Assembly: GCF_015714725.1 (NCBI RefSeq)
Contig: NZ_WBKM01000118.1
Coordinates: 29,302 to 93,301, forward strand
Source of the DNA: Nostoc sp. WHI
Lineage (GTDB): Bacteria; Cyanobacteriota; Cyanobacteriia; Cyanobacteriales; Nostocaceae
DNA: 64,000 nt
Reading direction: 5' to 3'
Both the position numbers and the translations under genes were made by a program. This document shows positions 46,903 to 58,118 of the stretch, one piece after another (position 1 is the stretch's first letter; the number at the start of each line of letters is the position of its first letter). Below the pieces are notes generated by a model, which saw nothing but the letters and a program-made list of their open reading frames with translations, searched no databases and had not been told where the DNA came from.

Positions 46903-47067
46903 ATGAAAGATAATTTAACGTTAATTGCCGCCGCTACTGGCGGATTTATCCTTTCCGTTGCCCTTGCTGGCATCTTAAGAGGTGCCCCTATTACAGCTTG
47001 GCAGGAGCAATCGAGTTTTCGTTCATCCCCGGTAGCGAATGTGCGAATTATTAATAACGACAGATAA
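46903..47067 (+). CDS. Small single-span membrane protein (54 aa)
   Basis: ATG frame of 54 codons: MKDNLTLIAAATGGFILSVA then LAGILRGAP, ITAWQEQSS and a polar tail ending NNDR. One membrane helix at about 6-25. It is short, so it is easy to miss. It lies 67 bp ahead of the ROK kinase start. Function unknown; the clean hydrophobic profile and lone ORF make it plausible. Confidence 0.5.
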   Translation: MKDNLTLIAAATGGFILSVALAGILRGAPITAWQEQSSFRSSPVANVRIINNDR

Positions 47068-47133
47068 AAAACATCTTTGTGCAGCTGTGTTTATCTGTGG
47101 TTCGATACAAATAAAGATTTTGGATTGGCCATT

Positions 47134-48039
47134 GTGGATCAAGTAATTGGCATTGATGTGGGGGGAACAGCAATTAAGCTGGGGCGTTTTACAGATGATG
47201 GGACTTGTCTGCAATCTTTGACTGTGGCATCTCCTCAACCGACGACACCAGAGGATGTGCTGGCGGTGATTGTAGATGCGATCGCTCAAATTGATCCAGA
47301 TAATCAAACTGTTGCTATTGGTGTTGGTACTCCAGGCCCAGCCGATGCAACAAGACGCATTGCTAAAATCGCCATTAACTTACCTGGATGGCTCGATGTG
47401 CCTTTAGCAGACTGGCTAGAAGCTAAAACTGGTAAACCCACTGCGATCGCTAACGATGCTAACTGCGCTCTTTTGGGAGAGGCTTGGTTGGGAGCCGGTC
47501 GTCACTTTCAAAATCTGATTCTGCTAACTTTAGGAACTGGAGTTGGTGGTGCAATTATCCTTGATGGCAAACTATTTGTTGGACATCAAGGCGCAGCTGG
47601 AGAATTGGGTTTAATTTCATTCAACCCAGATGGGCCAATATGTAATAGCGGCAATCAAGGCTCTTTGGAACAGTATGCCTCTGCTACTGCGATTCGTCGC
47701 CGCACTCTCAAGGAACCCGCCCAACTGGGTATTCTTGCCCAACAAGGAGATCCCGCAGCATTGACTTTTTGGCAAGAATATGGTAAGAATTTAGGAATTG
47801 GTTTGACGAGTTTGATTTATGTACTCACACCGGAAGCGATCGTCATTGGTGGCGGTATCAGTGGCAGCTTTGAGTTTTTCTTACCAGCTGTGAAGGCAGA
47901 AATTGAGAAGCGAGTGCAGCCTTTATCACGGGCGGGTTTACAAATATTGCCAGCCGAGTTAGGCAATTTTGCAGGGATAGTTGGTGCAGCAAAGTTGGCA
48001 TTGCAACACTATTCAGGATTAATTGATTCTGAATTCTGA
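47134..48039 (+). CDS. ROK-family sugar kinase
   Basis: About 301 aa from GTG at 47134 (VDQVIGIDVGGTAIKLGRF); a TTG nine bases upstream is possible. ROK kinases phosphorylate glucose or N-acetyl hexoses. Phosphate-binding motifs IDVGGTAIKLG and TLGTGVGGAIILDG, and sugar-binding NDANCALLGE and HQGAAGELG are present. The ROK zinc motif CxCGxxGCxE is degenerate: GPICNSGNQGSLEQYAS keeps one cysteine only, so zinc binding is doubtful. Confidence 0.85.
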   Translation: MDQVIGIDVGGTAIKLGRFTDDGTCLQSLTVASPQPTTPEDVLAVIVDAIAQIDPDNQTVAIGVGTPGPADATRRIAKIAINLPGWLDVPLADWLEAKTGKPTAIANDANCALLGEAWLGAGRHFQNLILLTLGTGVGGAIILDGKLFVGHQGAAGELGLISFNPDGPICNSGNQGSLEQYASATAIRRRTLKEPAQLGILAQQGDPAALTFWQEYGKNLGIGLTSLIYVLTPEAIVIGGGISGSFEFFLPAVKAEIEKRVQPLSRAGLQILPAELGNFAGIVGAAKLALQHYSGLIDSEF

Positions 48040-48044
48040 ATTCT

Positions 48045-48278
48045 TCAATCTTGTTGATTTCCTCGAATCAAATAACGCACTTCTTCGAGCAAAATATTAA
48101 ACCTCTGATCATTTTCTGCTTGGCGTTGTTTAATTAACTCTATCTCTTCTTCAAACATATCCATCTTTTGTTGATTTTGAGCAGCAACTTGCAGCAATGC
48201 TTGAGCCGTTATTCTCAAGCTATCTACGCTTGATGCTAATTCATCAAGCATTTCATCCGTCCAACGTTCAATTGCCAT
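48045..48278 (-). CDS. Coiled-coil hypothetical protein, 77 aa
   Basis: MAIERWTDEMLDELASSVDS then LRITAQALLQVAAQNQQKMD and ENDQRFNILLEEVRYLIRG. A short helical, probably coiled-coil protein, paralogue of the partial gene at the left edge but without its heptad expansion. Function unknown. Convergent with the ROK kinase, five bases between stops. Confidence 0.75.
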   Translation of the reverse strand: MAIERWTDEMLDELASSVDSLRITAQALLQVAAQNQQKMDMFEEEIELIKQRQAENDQRFNILLEEVRYLIRGNQQD

Positions 48279-48496
48279 TGTTTGTAGCTTTTGAAGCTAA
48301 CTTTGATTACTATCTTTATATTTTATCAAGAAAGGCTGTCTTGTAGAAAGGTGTTTTAGTTAGAATTAGAAGATATTATAAAAATATTTTGGTAAATATC
48401 AACCTGGAGTCACAAACAACTATTTAAACTTGAATAAGCGCTATCTGATGTCAGAATAAGCGGTAAAGATGTTTTTCTGACAAAAATCATAAAAAA

Positions 48497-48978
48497 ATGA
48501 GGATGTTATTTAGAACCAAAGCCAGCCTAATGAATAAAGGCTTTAAGAATCAGCAAAGAGCTAAACAAATTTTTACCGTAGTACTAATAAGAGTTAGCCA
48601 TCGCTATGTACTCGTGGCATTGATACTCAGTTTGATAATTATTGGCTGCACTAACATTTTAAAATCTAACCAATCCTCAGTTACCGAGTCTCCTACTAAC
48701 AGTAGAATCCTAAAGATTTGGTCGGATAAAAGCCTGTTTGGAAAGACCCCTTTTGGACAAATCCAGCAGATCCGCATCTTTCTACTGCAACTAAAACACT
48801 GACTAAAGGTTTAACTCGCCCATTTTATATTGTCCAAAACCCTGCTTACAGCCTAGTTTTAGAAGAGAATGTTTGGGGTAACGCTCTGAATCGAATAATT
48901 GTCAATAGTATATCTCCAGAGCAAGCAGCAGACACCGCAATTGAGCGGATAAAACAAATTTTTGACGAATGGCGGTGA
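48497..48978 (+). pseudogene. Decayed ABC sugar-binding lipoprotein gene
   Basis: The first frame (from 48497, or ATG at 48530) encodes a hydrophobic signal with lipobox LIIIGCTN and ILKIWSDKS, the start of a solute-binding protein. It then shifts frame: from about 48748 a second frame reads WTNPADPHLSTATKTLTKGL, TRPFYIVQNPAYSLVLEEN, VWGNALNRIIVNSIS and ends at 48978, matching the C-terminus of family-1 sugar-binding proteins. The large middle part, normally about 300 residues, is missing. Confidence 0.7.
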
Positions 48979-49099
48979 GCTATATGCGATTTTGGAATCA
49001 GCACCTTACCATTAAAGTTACAATTTTCTTTTTAGATAACTCTACACAAAAGATGATTCAATAAATCTGTTTTTTAACTTTTTCTGCTAAACAAGAATT

Positions 49100-49522
49100 T
49101 CAAGATAAAGAATATCCAGTTGCCTTCTTAACGTAGTTCGCAATTTTTTCATAGGATTCGGGATTACTCACGGGGTTGATAATAATAGGTATAGTGCCAT
49201 CTGGTAACCAAAAAGTTATCCTGCTATTCGGTTCATGACAAAAGGAACTGATGCAGTTGAGATTAATTACATATTCATTTTTTTCGTAAATTATTTTCAC
49301 CCAGTGGGCATGATCCAATTCCAACCCTGTAACGCATTCTAAATAATCGAGAACCTTTTGATAATCTTCAATATTATTTTGCGGATTAATAATTATTGGA
49401 ATAGCACTATCGGGTAACCAAAAAGTAACTCTGCCGTTCCGTTCATAACAAAAAGCATGGATACGTTCAAAATTTACTACATATTCTTTCCTCTCGTAAA
49501 GGATTTTCACCCAGTACGCCAC
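49100..49522 (-). CDS. Hypothetical protein made of two tandem 68-residue domains
   Basis: 140 aa. Residues 4-66 (WVKILYERKEYVVNFERIHAF, RVTFWLPDSAIPIIINPQN) repeat at 73-135 (WVKIIYEKNEYVINLNCIS, RITFWLPDGTIPIIINPVS) with about 60 per cent visible identity. Each unit is predicted mostly beta strand with one helix and a single Cys. No family recognised. It is an isolated gene. Confidence 0.65.
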   Translation of the reverse strand: MAYWVKILYERKEYVVNFERIHAFCYERNGRVTFWLPDSAIPIIINPQNNIEDYQKVLDYLECVTGLELDHAHWVKIIYEKNEYVINLNCISSFCHEPNSRITFWLPDGTIPIIINPVSNPESYEKIANYVKKATGYSLS

Positions 49523-49647
49523 AACATCTCCTCAAGTCCGAAATTTATGAATGATGCACCCTGTATGTCCAAATCTACTGAAGCCTTAAGTTAATGTTGC
49601 TATGTACCAATTCAAAATCTAAAAAATTAATTTTGAATTATGAATTG

Positions 49648-51309
<1,662 letters not shown>

Positions 51310-51369
51310 CTAAAAATACACTCCGTCATTGTGCCACAGTCGTTGTGGTGAAATCTTTTGTAATTTGCT

Positions 51370-53193
51370 GTGAAAAATTTTTTAGGATTAGTAATATTAG
51401 GTTGTATTCTCACCTCCTCTGTAGCCTTGGCAAAGCCGTCTCTTGTAGTCGTTTTTCCCCAGACAAACTACCAGACAAGCGCTGAAAAAATTTTCTTTCT
51501 TGGCAGTGCACCACTAAATGGTCAGGTTTTGATCAATGGTAAGCCAATTACCCGCAGCAAAGCTGGTCATTTTTCCCCAAGTTTCCCCTTGCAGTTGGGG
51601 GAGAATCTTTTTACTGTGCGTCACTTCAATCAAGAACTCCAGATTAAGGTGACAAGGCTTACAACTAGCCCTGAGCTACCACAGGGATTAGCTTTTGCTA
51701 AAGATTCCCTCACTCCCGCAGTTGACATTGCCAGACTACCGGGAGAACTTGTTTGTTTTGGGGCGATCGCACCCCTTAATGCCAGTGTATCTGTTAAGTT
51801 GGCTAATCAAACTATTACTCTTTTACCGCAACCCCGACAGGCACAACTACCAAGTAATTTGGCAGCTCTGACTGGGCAAAATCAGCTTAGTATCCAGTCT
51901 AGCGGAGGAAAGTATGAGGGTTGCACTAAATTGCAACAACCTAATTCCTTAAGTCTAATTTACGGCAACAACATCATCTCTGGTGCTGTTGTTCGAGACT
52001 CAAGTCAAGAAGTAGATTTGGGACAACCTCAGTTTAAACTGACACTCAATGGAAAGACGATAACTCAACCCGGCTCTGGCAAAATTCAAATTCTCTCACC
52101 CACGCAGTTACCAGTTGTTGAGGTAACAGCAGACGCAGGTGTAGCACGTACTGGCGCGAGTACCGATTATTCTCGACTCACACCACTGCCCAAAGGCACA
52201 CGCGCAACTGTTACGGGTAGGGAAGGTGAATGGTTGCGCCTGGATTATGGCGCTTGGATTAATAGTAAAGAAACCCGCATTCTACCTGGTGCAATTCCCC
52301 CACAGACAATAATTCGCAGTGTTGGATACCGTCAACTCCCTACTACCACAGAGATAGTTTTCCCCTTGCAAGTTGCCGTACCTGTGAGCTTACAACAAAG
52401 TGAGCAAGCGATCACTCTCACTCTCTACAATACCACTGCCCAAACAGACATTATTCGCCTGGATGATAACCCCCTAATTTCTCGCCTAGACTGGCAACAG
52501 GTGGCTCCAGGACAAGTAAAATACACCCTTAACCTCAAAAAAGCTCAACAGTGGGGATATAAGCTGCGATACGACGGTACAACCCTGGTTTTGAGTTTGC
52601 GTCATCCGCCTAAAATCGGGAACACAGAACTCAAGCCTTTAGCTAATTTTAAGATTGTACTAGATCCAGGGCATGGCGGTAAAGAATCTGGTGCCAGTGG
52701 CCCAACTGGATATTTAGAGAAAGATGTGAATTTGGTAATATCTAAGTTGCTACGCAGCGAGTTAGTGAAGCGAGGAGCAACGGTGGTAATGACGCGGGAG
52801 GACGATCGCGAAGTTTCCCTAGTGGAACGTCAGGCAATTATCAATCAAGAAGAACCTGCGATCGCTCTTTCCATACATCACAACTCTCTACCCGATAATG
52901 GCGATGCCGAAAAAACCAAGGGATTCGGCGCTTTTTGGTATCATCCCCAAGCTCACAGCCTGGCAATATTTTTGCAGACGTATGTAGTCAAAAAACTTGG
53001 CAAACCTTCTTATGGTGTGTTTTGGGATAACCTGGCCCTGACACGTCCTGAGGCTGCGCCATCGGTGTTGCTGGAATTGGGTTTTATGAGCAATCCCGAT
53101 GAATTTGAGCAGGTAGTGAACCCAGCAGAACAAAAGAAAATGGCTGATGCGATCGCTCAGGGGATTACTGAGTGGGTTAGAAGCGTGAGATAA
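51370..53193 (+). CDS. amiC: N-acetylmuramoyl-L-alanine amidase (Amidase_3) with N-terminal surface domains
   Basis: 607 aa, GTG start. Signal peptide at 1-22 (LGLVILGCILTSSVALA). Residues about 25-110 and 210-310 look like beta-rich domains, the second SH3-like (RTGASTDYSRLTPLP). The AMIN-type region at 315-420 targets the envelope. Residues 430-607 form the zinc amidase: IVLDPGHGGKESGASG, EKDVNL, SIHHNSL and LLELGFMSNPDE (H in DPGHGG, E in EKDVN, H in IHHN, E in ELGF). It cuts the amide between muramic acid and the stem peptide. Confidence 0.92.
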   Translation: MKNFLGLVILGCILTSSVALAKPSLVVVFPQTNYQTSAEKIFFLGSAPLNGQVLINGKPITRSKAGHFSPSFPLQLGENLFTVRHFNQELQIKVTRLTTSPELPQGLAFAKDSLTPAVDIARLPGELVCFGAIAPLNASVSVKLANQTITLLPQPRQAQLPSNLAALTGQNQLSIQSSGGKYEGCTKLQQPNSLSLIYGNNIISGAVVRDSSQEVDLGQPQFKLTLNGKTITQPGSGKIQILSPTQLPVVEVTADAGVARTGASTDYSRLTPLPKGTRATVTGREGEWLRLDYGAWINSKETRILPGAIPPQTIIRSVGYRQLPTTTEIVFPLQVAVPVSLQQSEQAITLTLYNTTAQTDIIRLDDNPLISRLDWQQVAPGQVKYTLNLKKAQQWGYKLRYDGTTLVLSLRHPPKIGNTELKPLANFKIVLDPGHGGKESGASGPTGYLEKDVNLVISKLLRSELVKRGATVVMTREDDREVSLVERQAIINQEEPAIALSIHHNSLPDNGDAEKTKGFGAFWYHPQAHSLAIFLQTYVVKKLGKPSYGVFWDNLALTRPEAAPSVLLELGFMSNPDEFEQVVNPAEQKKMADAIAQGITEWVRSVR

Positions 53194-53199
53194 ATTTGG

Positions 53200-53221
53200 G
53201 GGTACAACAATAGTTGTACCC
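53200..53221 (+). terminator. Terminator of the amidase gene
   Basis: GGGTACAAC and GTTGTACCC form a perfect 9-bp stem around AATA, seven bases after the stop codon, followed by TCATTGTATTT. Confidence 0.75.
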
Positions 53222-53250
53222 TCATTGTATTTGGTGGAGTGCGATAGGTC

Positions 53251-53499
53251 ATGATTATTAAAGAAGAAATTACTATCAAAGTTCCCTCTGAGGTAGCAGA
53301 GGCATACCGCAATGCCACTGAAGAAGAACGGGAACAATTGCAACTTAAGATTGCGGCAATTATGCAGTCTCAATTTACAACGAAAAGACTTGAGGCCATT
53401 GCACGTTTGAGAAACACGATGGATAAAGCTAGTCTTGAAGCACAAGAGCGAGGATTAACGCCTGAAATCTTAAAATCGATTTTGAATAATGATAAATAA
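53251..53499 (+). CDS. Antitoxin of a PIN toxin pair
   Basis: 82 aa, mostly helical: EITIKVPSEVAEAYRNATEE then REQLQLKIAAIMQ and SILNNDK. It resembles cyanobacterial antitoxins found in front of PIN genes. Its last codons overlap the PIN gene by 11 bp (ATGATAAATAA), implying coupled translation. A copy of TTGGTGGAGTGCG lies just upstream. Confidence 0.75.
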   Translation: MIIKEEITIKVPSEVAEAYRNATEEEREQLQLKIAAIMQSQFTTKRLEAIARLRNTMDKASLEAQERGLTPEILKSILNNDK

Positions 53500-53902
53500 T
53501 CGACGGTTCGTTTTTGATACTAATGTGCTAATTAGTGCATTTTTGTTTAGTCAAAGCAAGCCACGTCAAGCATTAGATCAAGCTACTGTTATTGGCGTTA
53601 TCGTATTATCAAATTCTGTCTTATCGGAGTTAGAAGAGGTTTTATATCGTCCCAAATTTGATAGGTATTTCACTAAAGAAAGGCGGCAAGAATTTCTAGA
53701 AAATTTAACAGAAAACTCTCAGTTTATTGACGTGACTGAGCAGATTAATGAATGCCGAGACCTAAAAGATAACAAATATTTGGAATTAGCACTCAGTGGT
53801 CAAGCAGAGTGTATTGTTACCGGAGATGATGATTTGCTAGTGCTAAACCCCTGGAGGGGCATTGAGATTCTGAATGTTCAAGAATTTTTAGCAAGCAAAT
53901 AA
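53489..53902 (+). CDS. PIN-domain toxin
   Basis: 137 aa. FVFDTNVLISAFLFSQ, SNSVLSELEEVLYRPK and CIVTGDDDLLVLN carry the acidic residues of the PIN RNase. It is a relative of the toxin at 45036 but clearly not identical. Expected to cleave RNA when freed from its antitoxin. Confidence 0.87.
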   Translation: MINNRRFVFDTNVLISAFLFSQSKPRQALDQATVIGVIVLSNSVLSELEEVLYRPKFDRYFTKERRQEFLENLTENSQFIDVTEQINECRDLKDNKYLELALSGQAECIVTGDDDLLVLNPWRGIEILNVQEFLASK

Positions 53903-54237
53903 GTAGCAAGAGTTACTCTACATCCGACAAACACGACGCACAAACATCTTGTGTTATGGGAAAGCGCGTAGTTTACCGCACTTCAACAAGTTCAGTGACC
54001 ACCGTAGGCATCGCATGAAATTATCGTGTCATTTTCCCATACTCGTTGTACTTGGTGGAGTGCGCTCGCCTCCAGCGAGGCATAGCCATCGCTATTTTTT
54101 AGCTAGTTCCTGCTCAATGTTTTGATCAGTCTTTGTTCAAGCTTTTTGAGTTTTAATCTATCAAAACCTATCAGGATATTGAGCTTGCCAATCATAGCAC
54201 CAAGTGCTATATAATAAGCGAAGGTAATGACCATAGC
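53903..54237. other. Intergenic region with dispersed repeats
   Basis: No gene found. It contains GCGTAGTTTACCG and CCGTAGGCATCGC (53966-54014) separated by about 20 bp, TTGGTGGAGTGCG at 54052-54064, and a 32-bp sequence at 54088-54119 that recurs at 54943-54974 on the other side of the RelE/Xre genes. Confidence 0.65.
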
Positions 54238-54633
54238 ATGATAATCTACAAAACCCGATGGTTTGACCGTTGGGCACGCAAAGAGGGTTTAAACGACCTT
54301 AGCCTCTGCGCGGCTGTAAACGAAATGACGGCAGGACTTTACGAAGCCGATCTAGGCGGCGGACTGTTCAAAAAGCGGATTGCCCGCTCTGGACAAGGTA
54401 AACGTGGTGGCTTTCGTACCCTAGTCGCCACTAACAAGGGCGATCGCTGGTTTTTTGTTTTTGGCTTCCCGAAAAACGAGCGCAGCAACATTAATAAAAA
54501 AGAAGAAGAAGCATTAAAAAAGCTGGCATCGGTGCTGTTATCTTACACGCTAGAGGATCTCGAAAAAGCCAAGCTGGAAGATGAATTGATGGAGGTAATT
54601 TGCAATGCCGAAGAAGAAATCAGCGATTCTTGA
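54238..54633 (+). CDS. RelE/HigB-type toxin
   Basis: 131 aa. TRWFDRWARKEGLNDLSLC, KKRIARSGQGKRGGFRTLVA and WFFVFGFPKNERSNI are typical of RelE-superfamily mRNA interferases of the DUF1044 group. Basic Arg/Lys-rich core fits ribosome or RNA contact. It overlaps the downstream antitoxin by 29 bp, giving the toxin-first order of HigBA. Confidence 0.85.
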   Translation: MIIYKTRWFDRWARKEGLNDLSLCAAVNEMTAGLYEADLGGGLFKKRIARSGQGKRGGFRTLVATNKGDRWFFVFGFPKNERSNINKKEEEALKKLASVLLSYTLEDLEKAKLEDELMEVICNAEEEISDS

Positions 54634-54922
54634 AGCCGTTCACGAAACGGCTACTGGACTGCACAAGGCTGGACTGATGGATCAGACTACATTGCGTGAA
54701 TTCGACAGTCTGTGCTTGTCTGGGATTGAACCGCTAGAACCTAATCAAATTAAGCAAATACGCGAATCATCTCATGTTAGTCAAGCAGTATTTGCTGCGA
54801 TTTTGAATACAAGTCTATCAACGGTTCAAAAGTGGGAAATCGGTCAGAAGCGTCCCAGTGGCACCGCTCTTAAGCTGTTGCACCTAGTTAAAAAACGGGG
54901 ATTGAATAGCTTGATTGATTAA
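54605..54922 (+). CDS. Xre/HigA-type antitoxin
   Basis: 105 aa. LEPNQIKQIRESSHVSQAVF then AAILNTSLSTVQKWEIGQK is a helix-turn-helix of the Xre class, followed by RPSGTALKLLHLVKKRG. It neutralises the RelE-type toxin and probably represses the operon. The N-terminal 40 residues would pair with the toxin. Confidence 0.85.
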   Translation: MPKKKSAILEAVHETATGLHKAGLMDQTTLREFDSLCLSGIEPLEPNQIKQIRESSHVSQAVFAAILNTSLSTVQKWEIGQKRPSGTALKLLHLVKKRGLNSLID

Positions 54923-54961
54923 GGGGGCGTTGGTGGAGTGCGATCGCTATTTTTTAGCTAG

Positions 54962-55117
54962 TCTCTGCTCAATGCACAACCACCTGAAGATTTTGCTGCT
55001 AAGATCGCTGAAATCAAACAACGTGGCGATCGCTCTCAATATATTATCCGACGAGGTTATACAGGTCAAGATTTGCTCAAATTTGCTAGTACTTGGCAAC
55101 GTTTTGAACCAAATTAG
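54962..55117 (+). pseudogene. 3' fragment of an unidentified gene
   Basis: After an in-frame stop the frame reads SLLNAQPPEDFAAKIAEIKQ, RGDRSQYIIRRGYTGQDLLK and FASTWQRFEPN before TAG. No start codon is present. It begins with the 32-bp repeat that also flanks the RelE/Xre genes on the left, so it may be the cut-off end of a gene disrupted when the cassette arrived. Confidence 0.4.
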
Positions 55118-55163
55118 TTCAGAATTGCTTGACTGAGATTAGCGATCGCTCCTTTCGCTAAAT

Positions 55164-57737
55164 TTATTCAATTGTTGTAACTTCAATGTTGTAAACCTGA
55201 CGACCAAGCTTATCTTGAACATATTTGAGAAGTTCCACTTTATGTTTAAGTAACCATTTACAATTATTGCCGGGGTGTAAATATATACTATACCCGCGAG
55301 TGGATCTGTCCCATTCTATTTTGTCAACTGCTTTGCAATGGTAAAATAAATTAACTATTCTTGTTAGAGTCCTTATAGAATGTTGACTTTCTGTTCTAAA
55401 TGATAAATCCAGGTTTTTGGGATTACTCAATTTTGTTATCTTACACCGAAAATCAATTTCATTCTTGCCTTTACATCTATTGCAAATAACACACAGAGTT
55501 TGTGAGTTTTCTACAGATGTTTCCCCACCCATAGAAAACGGTTTAATATGGTCGATGTGTAATTTACCTTCGGTATTGACTCCACAACATAGGCAAGCAT
55601 AACCGTCTCGCATTTTTACTTTTTCTTTTTCTCCTTCTATAAGTTCCCGTACTCTGTTGTTTCTCTTAGGTGGAGATGTAGATGTAGATGTAGGTGCTTT
55701 ACTACCATCCCCATCAGTAATTATCTTATTGATAACCAACTGAAGGGCTATTAGAAGACGATTTGGTGTTTTATAGAAAGTTTCCCACAACATTCCAGCT
55801 TTTGAAAACTCTTGCTTGACATAGTTGTTTAGTTGTGGATTTGAAAAATTAATTAGCTCATGAGCAATTTTATCTAAGTCATAGATTTCTTTTTCTTCAA
55901 AGGAGTGATACGGAGGTGTAGAATGTAGATTATCTTGAGCGATGTGACGAACAATCTTAATTAAATCTGAACTAAGTCTTCTGCCAATGTCATCAGTTTC
56001 ATCGTCAAAATACTTATCTATCCATTCTTTAACTTTAGGCTGCATCCATTCATCATTAAGATACTCTTTAGACCATTCATCTAGTAACTTTAGTAACTTT
56101 GGGTCAGTAATAGAGCTAATAAAAGCCTCAAACTTGGATTGCGTATGTTCGTAGACCATGACAAATTCAGTAAATGCTTCCATTGAATCATTGTTATTAT
56201 CAGAGTCAGCATATACAATTTCAGTTTTATACCATCCAATAGGAAATATTTTCTTGTATTCTATTTGATAAACTCCATCATTCTCAATTGACTTGGATAA
56301 TTCTTCGATTAGACGAATTGATATATATTCCAGTGGATAATGTTCTCCTTTTTCAGGCTTTACAGGATCAGGTTCAGTATTGCCATCTTCTGGGTTAACC
56401 CAATCAATTAAACGTTTCCAGTCATCGAAGAATAAAACAATATTTGCCTCACTGCTCCCTCCTGCTTTTTCCCCACGTAAAGCTCTACCAATCATTTGAG
56501 TCATTAGAATTGAGCTTGTTGTTTGGCGAGTAATAAATACAGTTTGAACATTGGGAACATCAACCCCTTCTGTTAACATTCTTACATTGATTAAAACATC
56601 AAGCTTATTACTTTTGAAATCATCTAAAATTCTTTTATTGTCATCTTCTTTACGTTTATTTCTTGCATCTGCCGAACCTGGATCAGCATCTATATGCGAA
56701 TAAATGGCATCTGCTTTAATGCCTTTTTCAACAAGTTTATTCTTTATGTATTCACATTGAAACCAACGATCAGCAAAGATAATAGTTTTACCATAAGTAT
56801 CTTTAGTATCTTTTTTAGACACATAACTGTTTACAATAAAATTGTTTCTATGTTTATTATCTGCAAGAATTTCGATAATTGATTCAGGAAGGTCTTTATG
56901 TTGCTTAACTAATCGGTCGTATAATTTATCATCAACTTCCATGTCTATGCCAGTTGACACTTCAATGTAATTAGGTCTAGCTAAAATACATTGTGTTATT
57001 AAAGTTTCTTTATCAGCTTGATAAATAACTCCATTATCTCCATCTGTAAATATTTTCCATAGCCAACCTCTCTTAGCCTTATCTGTATAAGTTGGTGTAG
57101 CTGTTAAACCGAGTATGTTTGAATTAGGTACTAACACTCGAAGTCCTTTTTCACCAATCAATAAATTTCTGCAACCATAAGCTGGTGAATGGTGAGCTTC
57201 ATCAACTATTACAAAAAGTCCTGTTTCTTTAGAATCCTCAATAAATTTTCTAAAAGCTGTTTCAGCCTTATTACCCAAACCGTCTAGAGCATCAGGGTGT
57301 AAATTACTGATAGCTGTTTGGATTGTCATAATGACAATATCATCGGTTATTTTGATAGATGATGCTTTGGCATGAGAAGGATTGCTGGAAACGCGCCTAA
57401 TATTCAATGTTTTTTTAGAATGTGAAATATTCCTGGCATTTTCACGAAAAGTAGAGAATGCTTGATCCAGTAGATAAAACGAAGGAGCTAACCAAAGGAT
57501 TTTAATATTTTTAGGTATTACATGGTCACACGACCACTTAACAGCCGTAAATGTTTTACCTGCACCTGTAGGAAGTACTAATAGTCCACTTCTCGGTTCT
57601 TTACTGTCAAGCTTAAATGTACTACTGAGTTTTTTAAACGCCTCGACTTGATGCTGAAAGGGAGGCTTAGGGGAAAAGTGAGTATCTTTTTTTCTCAGTT
57701 GCTCAAGATTGAACGATTCATACTCTTTATACTCCAT
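55164..57737 (-). CDS. DEAH-box superfamily-2 helicase fused to an HNH nuclease
   Basis: 857 aa. Helicase: Walker A LPTGAGKT at 55-62, motif Ia/III region [14 protein letters not shown] box [11 protein letters not shown] near 178, C-terminal [13 protein letters not shown] and QMIGRALRG. Residues about 713-760 form an HNH domain: CLCCG (C715, C717, C718), HIDHIKPFS (H727-H730), CVICNRC (C749-C755), with zinc-binding cysteines. A helicase resembling type I/III restriction R subunits joined to HNH points to DNA cleavage with duplex translocation, probably anti-phage. No methyltransferase is adjacent, so it is not a classical restriction system. Confidence 0.9.
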   Translation of the reverse strand: MEYKEYESFNLEQLRKKDTHFSPKPPFQHQVEAFKKLSSTFKLDSKEPRSGLLVLPTGAGKTFTAVKWSCDHVIPKNIKILWLAPSFYLLDQAFSTFRENARNISHSKKTLNIRRVSSNPSHAKASSIKITDDIVIMTIQTAISNLHPDALDGLGNKAETAFRKFIEDSKETGLFVIVDEAHHSPAYGCRNLLIGEKGLRVLVPNSNILGLTATPTYTDKAKRGWLWKIFTDGDNGVIYQADKETLITQCILARPNYIEVSTGIDMEVDDKLYDRLVKQHKDLPESIIEILADNKHRNNFIVNSYVSKKDTKDTYGKTIIFADRWFQCEYIKNKLVEKGIKADAIYSHIDADPGSADARNKRKEDDNKRILDDFKSNKLDVLINVRMLTEGVDVPNVQTVFITRQTTSSILMTQMIGRALRGEKAGGSSEANIVLFFDDWKRLIDWVNPEDGNTEPDPVKPEKGEHYPLEYISIRLIEELSKSIENDGVYQIEYKKIFPIGWYKTEIVYADSDNNNDSMEAFTEFVMVYEHTQSKFEAFISSITDPKLLKLLDEWSKEYLNDEWMQPKVKEWIDKYFDDETDDIGRRLSSDLIKIVRHIAQDNLHSTPPYHSFEEKEIYDLDKIAHELINFSNPQLNNYVKQEFSKAGMLWETFYKTPNRLLIALQLVINKIITDGDGSKAPTSTSTSPPKRNNRVRELIEGEKEKVKMRDGYACLCCGVNTEGKLHIDHIKPFSMGGETSVENSQTLCVICNRCKGKNEIDFRCKITKLSNPKNLDLSFRTESQHSIRTLTRIVNLFYHCKAVDKIEWDRSTRGYSIYLHPGNNCKWLLKHKVELLKYVQDKLGRQVYNIEVTTIE

Positions 57738-58118
57738 AAATATTCTCTTTTTTTGGAACGCAAGTTTTTGTGGATGAATACAATTTGTATTTCAAACTTA
57801 TAATTCCCACAATTTTGTGTAAGGTATCACCGTGCCGAATCGGGAAAATTGTACATTAAGAAATTTAATAAACCTCGACCGAGGAAGAATGGTGCTAGAT
57901 AATGGCTCTCAAAACCATTGATATGGTTTGCCTGCGGTAACTAAAGTAAAAGATTTTGTGCGGGAATTTCTTATTTTCGGGTTTTTCAAAGCATTTTTCT
58001 CTTCTGCTGCTTTGGCGCGATCGCTCTCCTACCTACTAAATAACCAAGCATTGCTCTCTAACCTCTGTAGCTTCTGCTCTACAAAGGTGCGATCGCTCAT
58101 TTGCCTTCCACAGAAAAG

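Noticed and set aside
52888..53445. 185-aa minus-strand ORF over the amidase and antitoxin
   Set aside because: It crosses two well-supported genes and a terminator and has no family features.
55164..57737. Classical type I or III restriction enzyme
   Set aside because: There is an HNH domain but no methyltransferase or specificity gene nearby.
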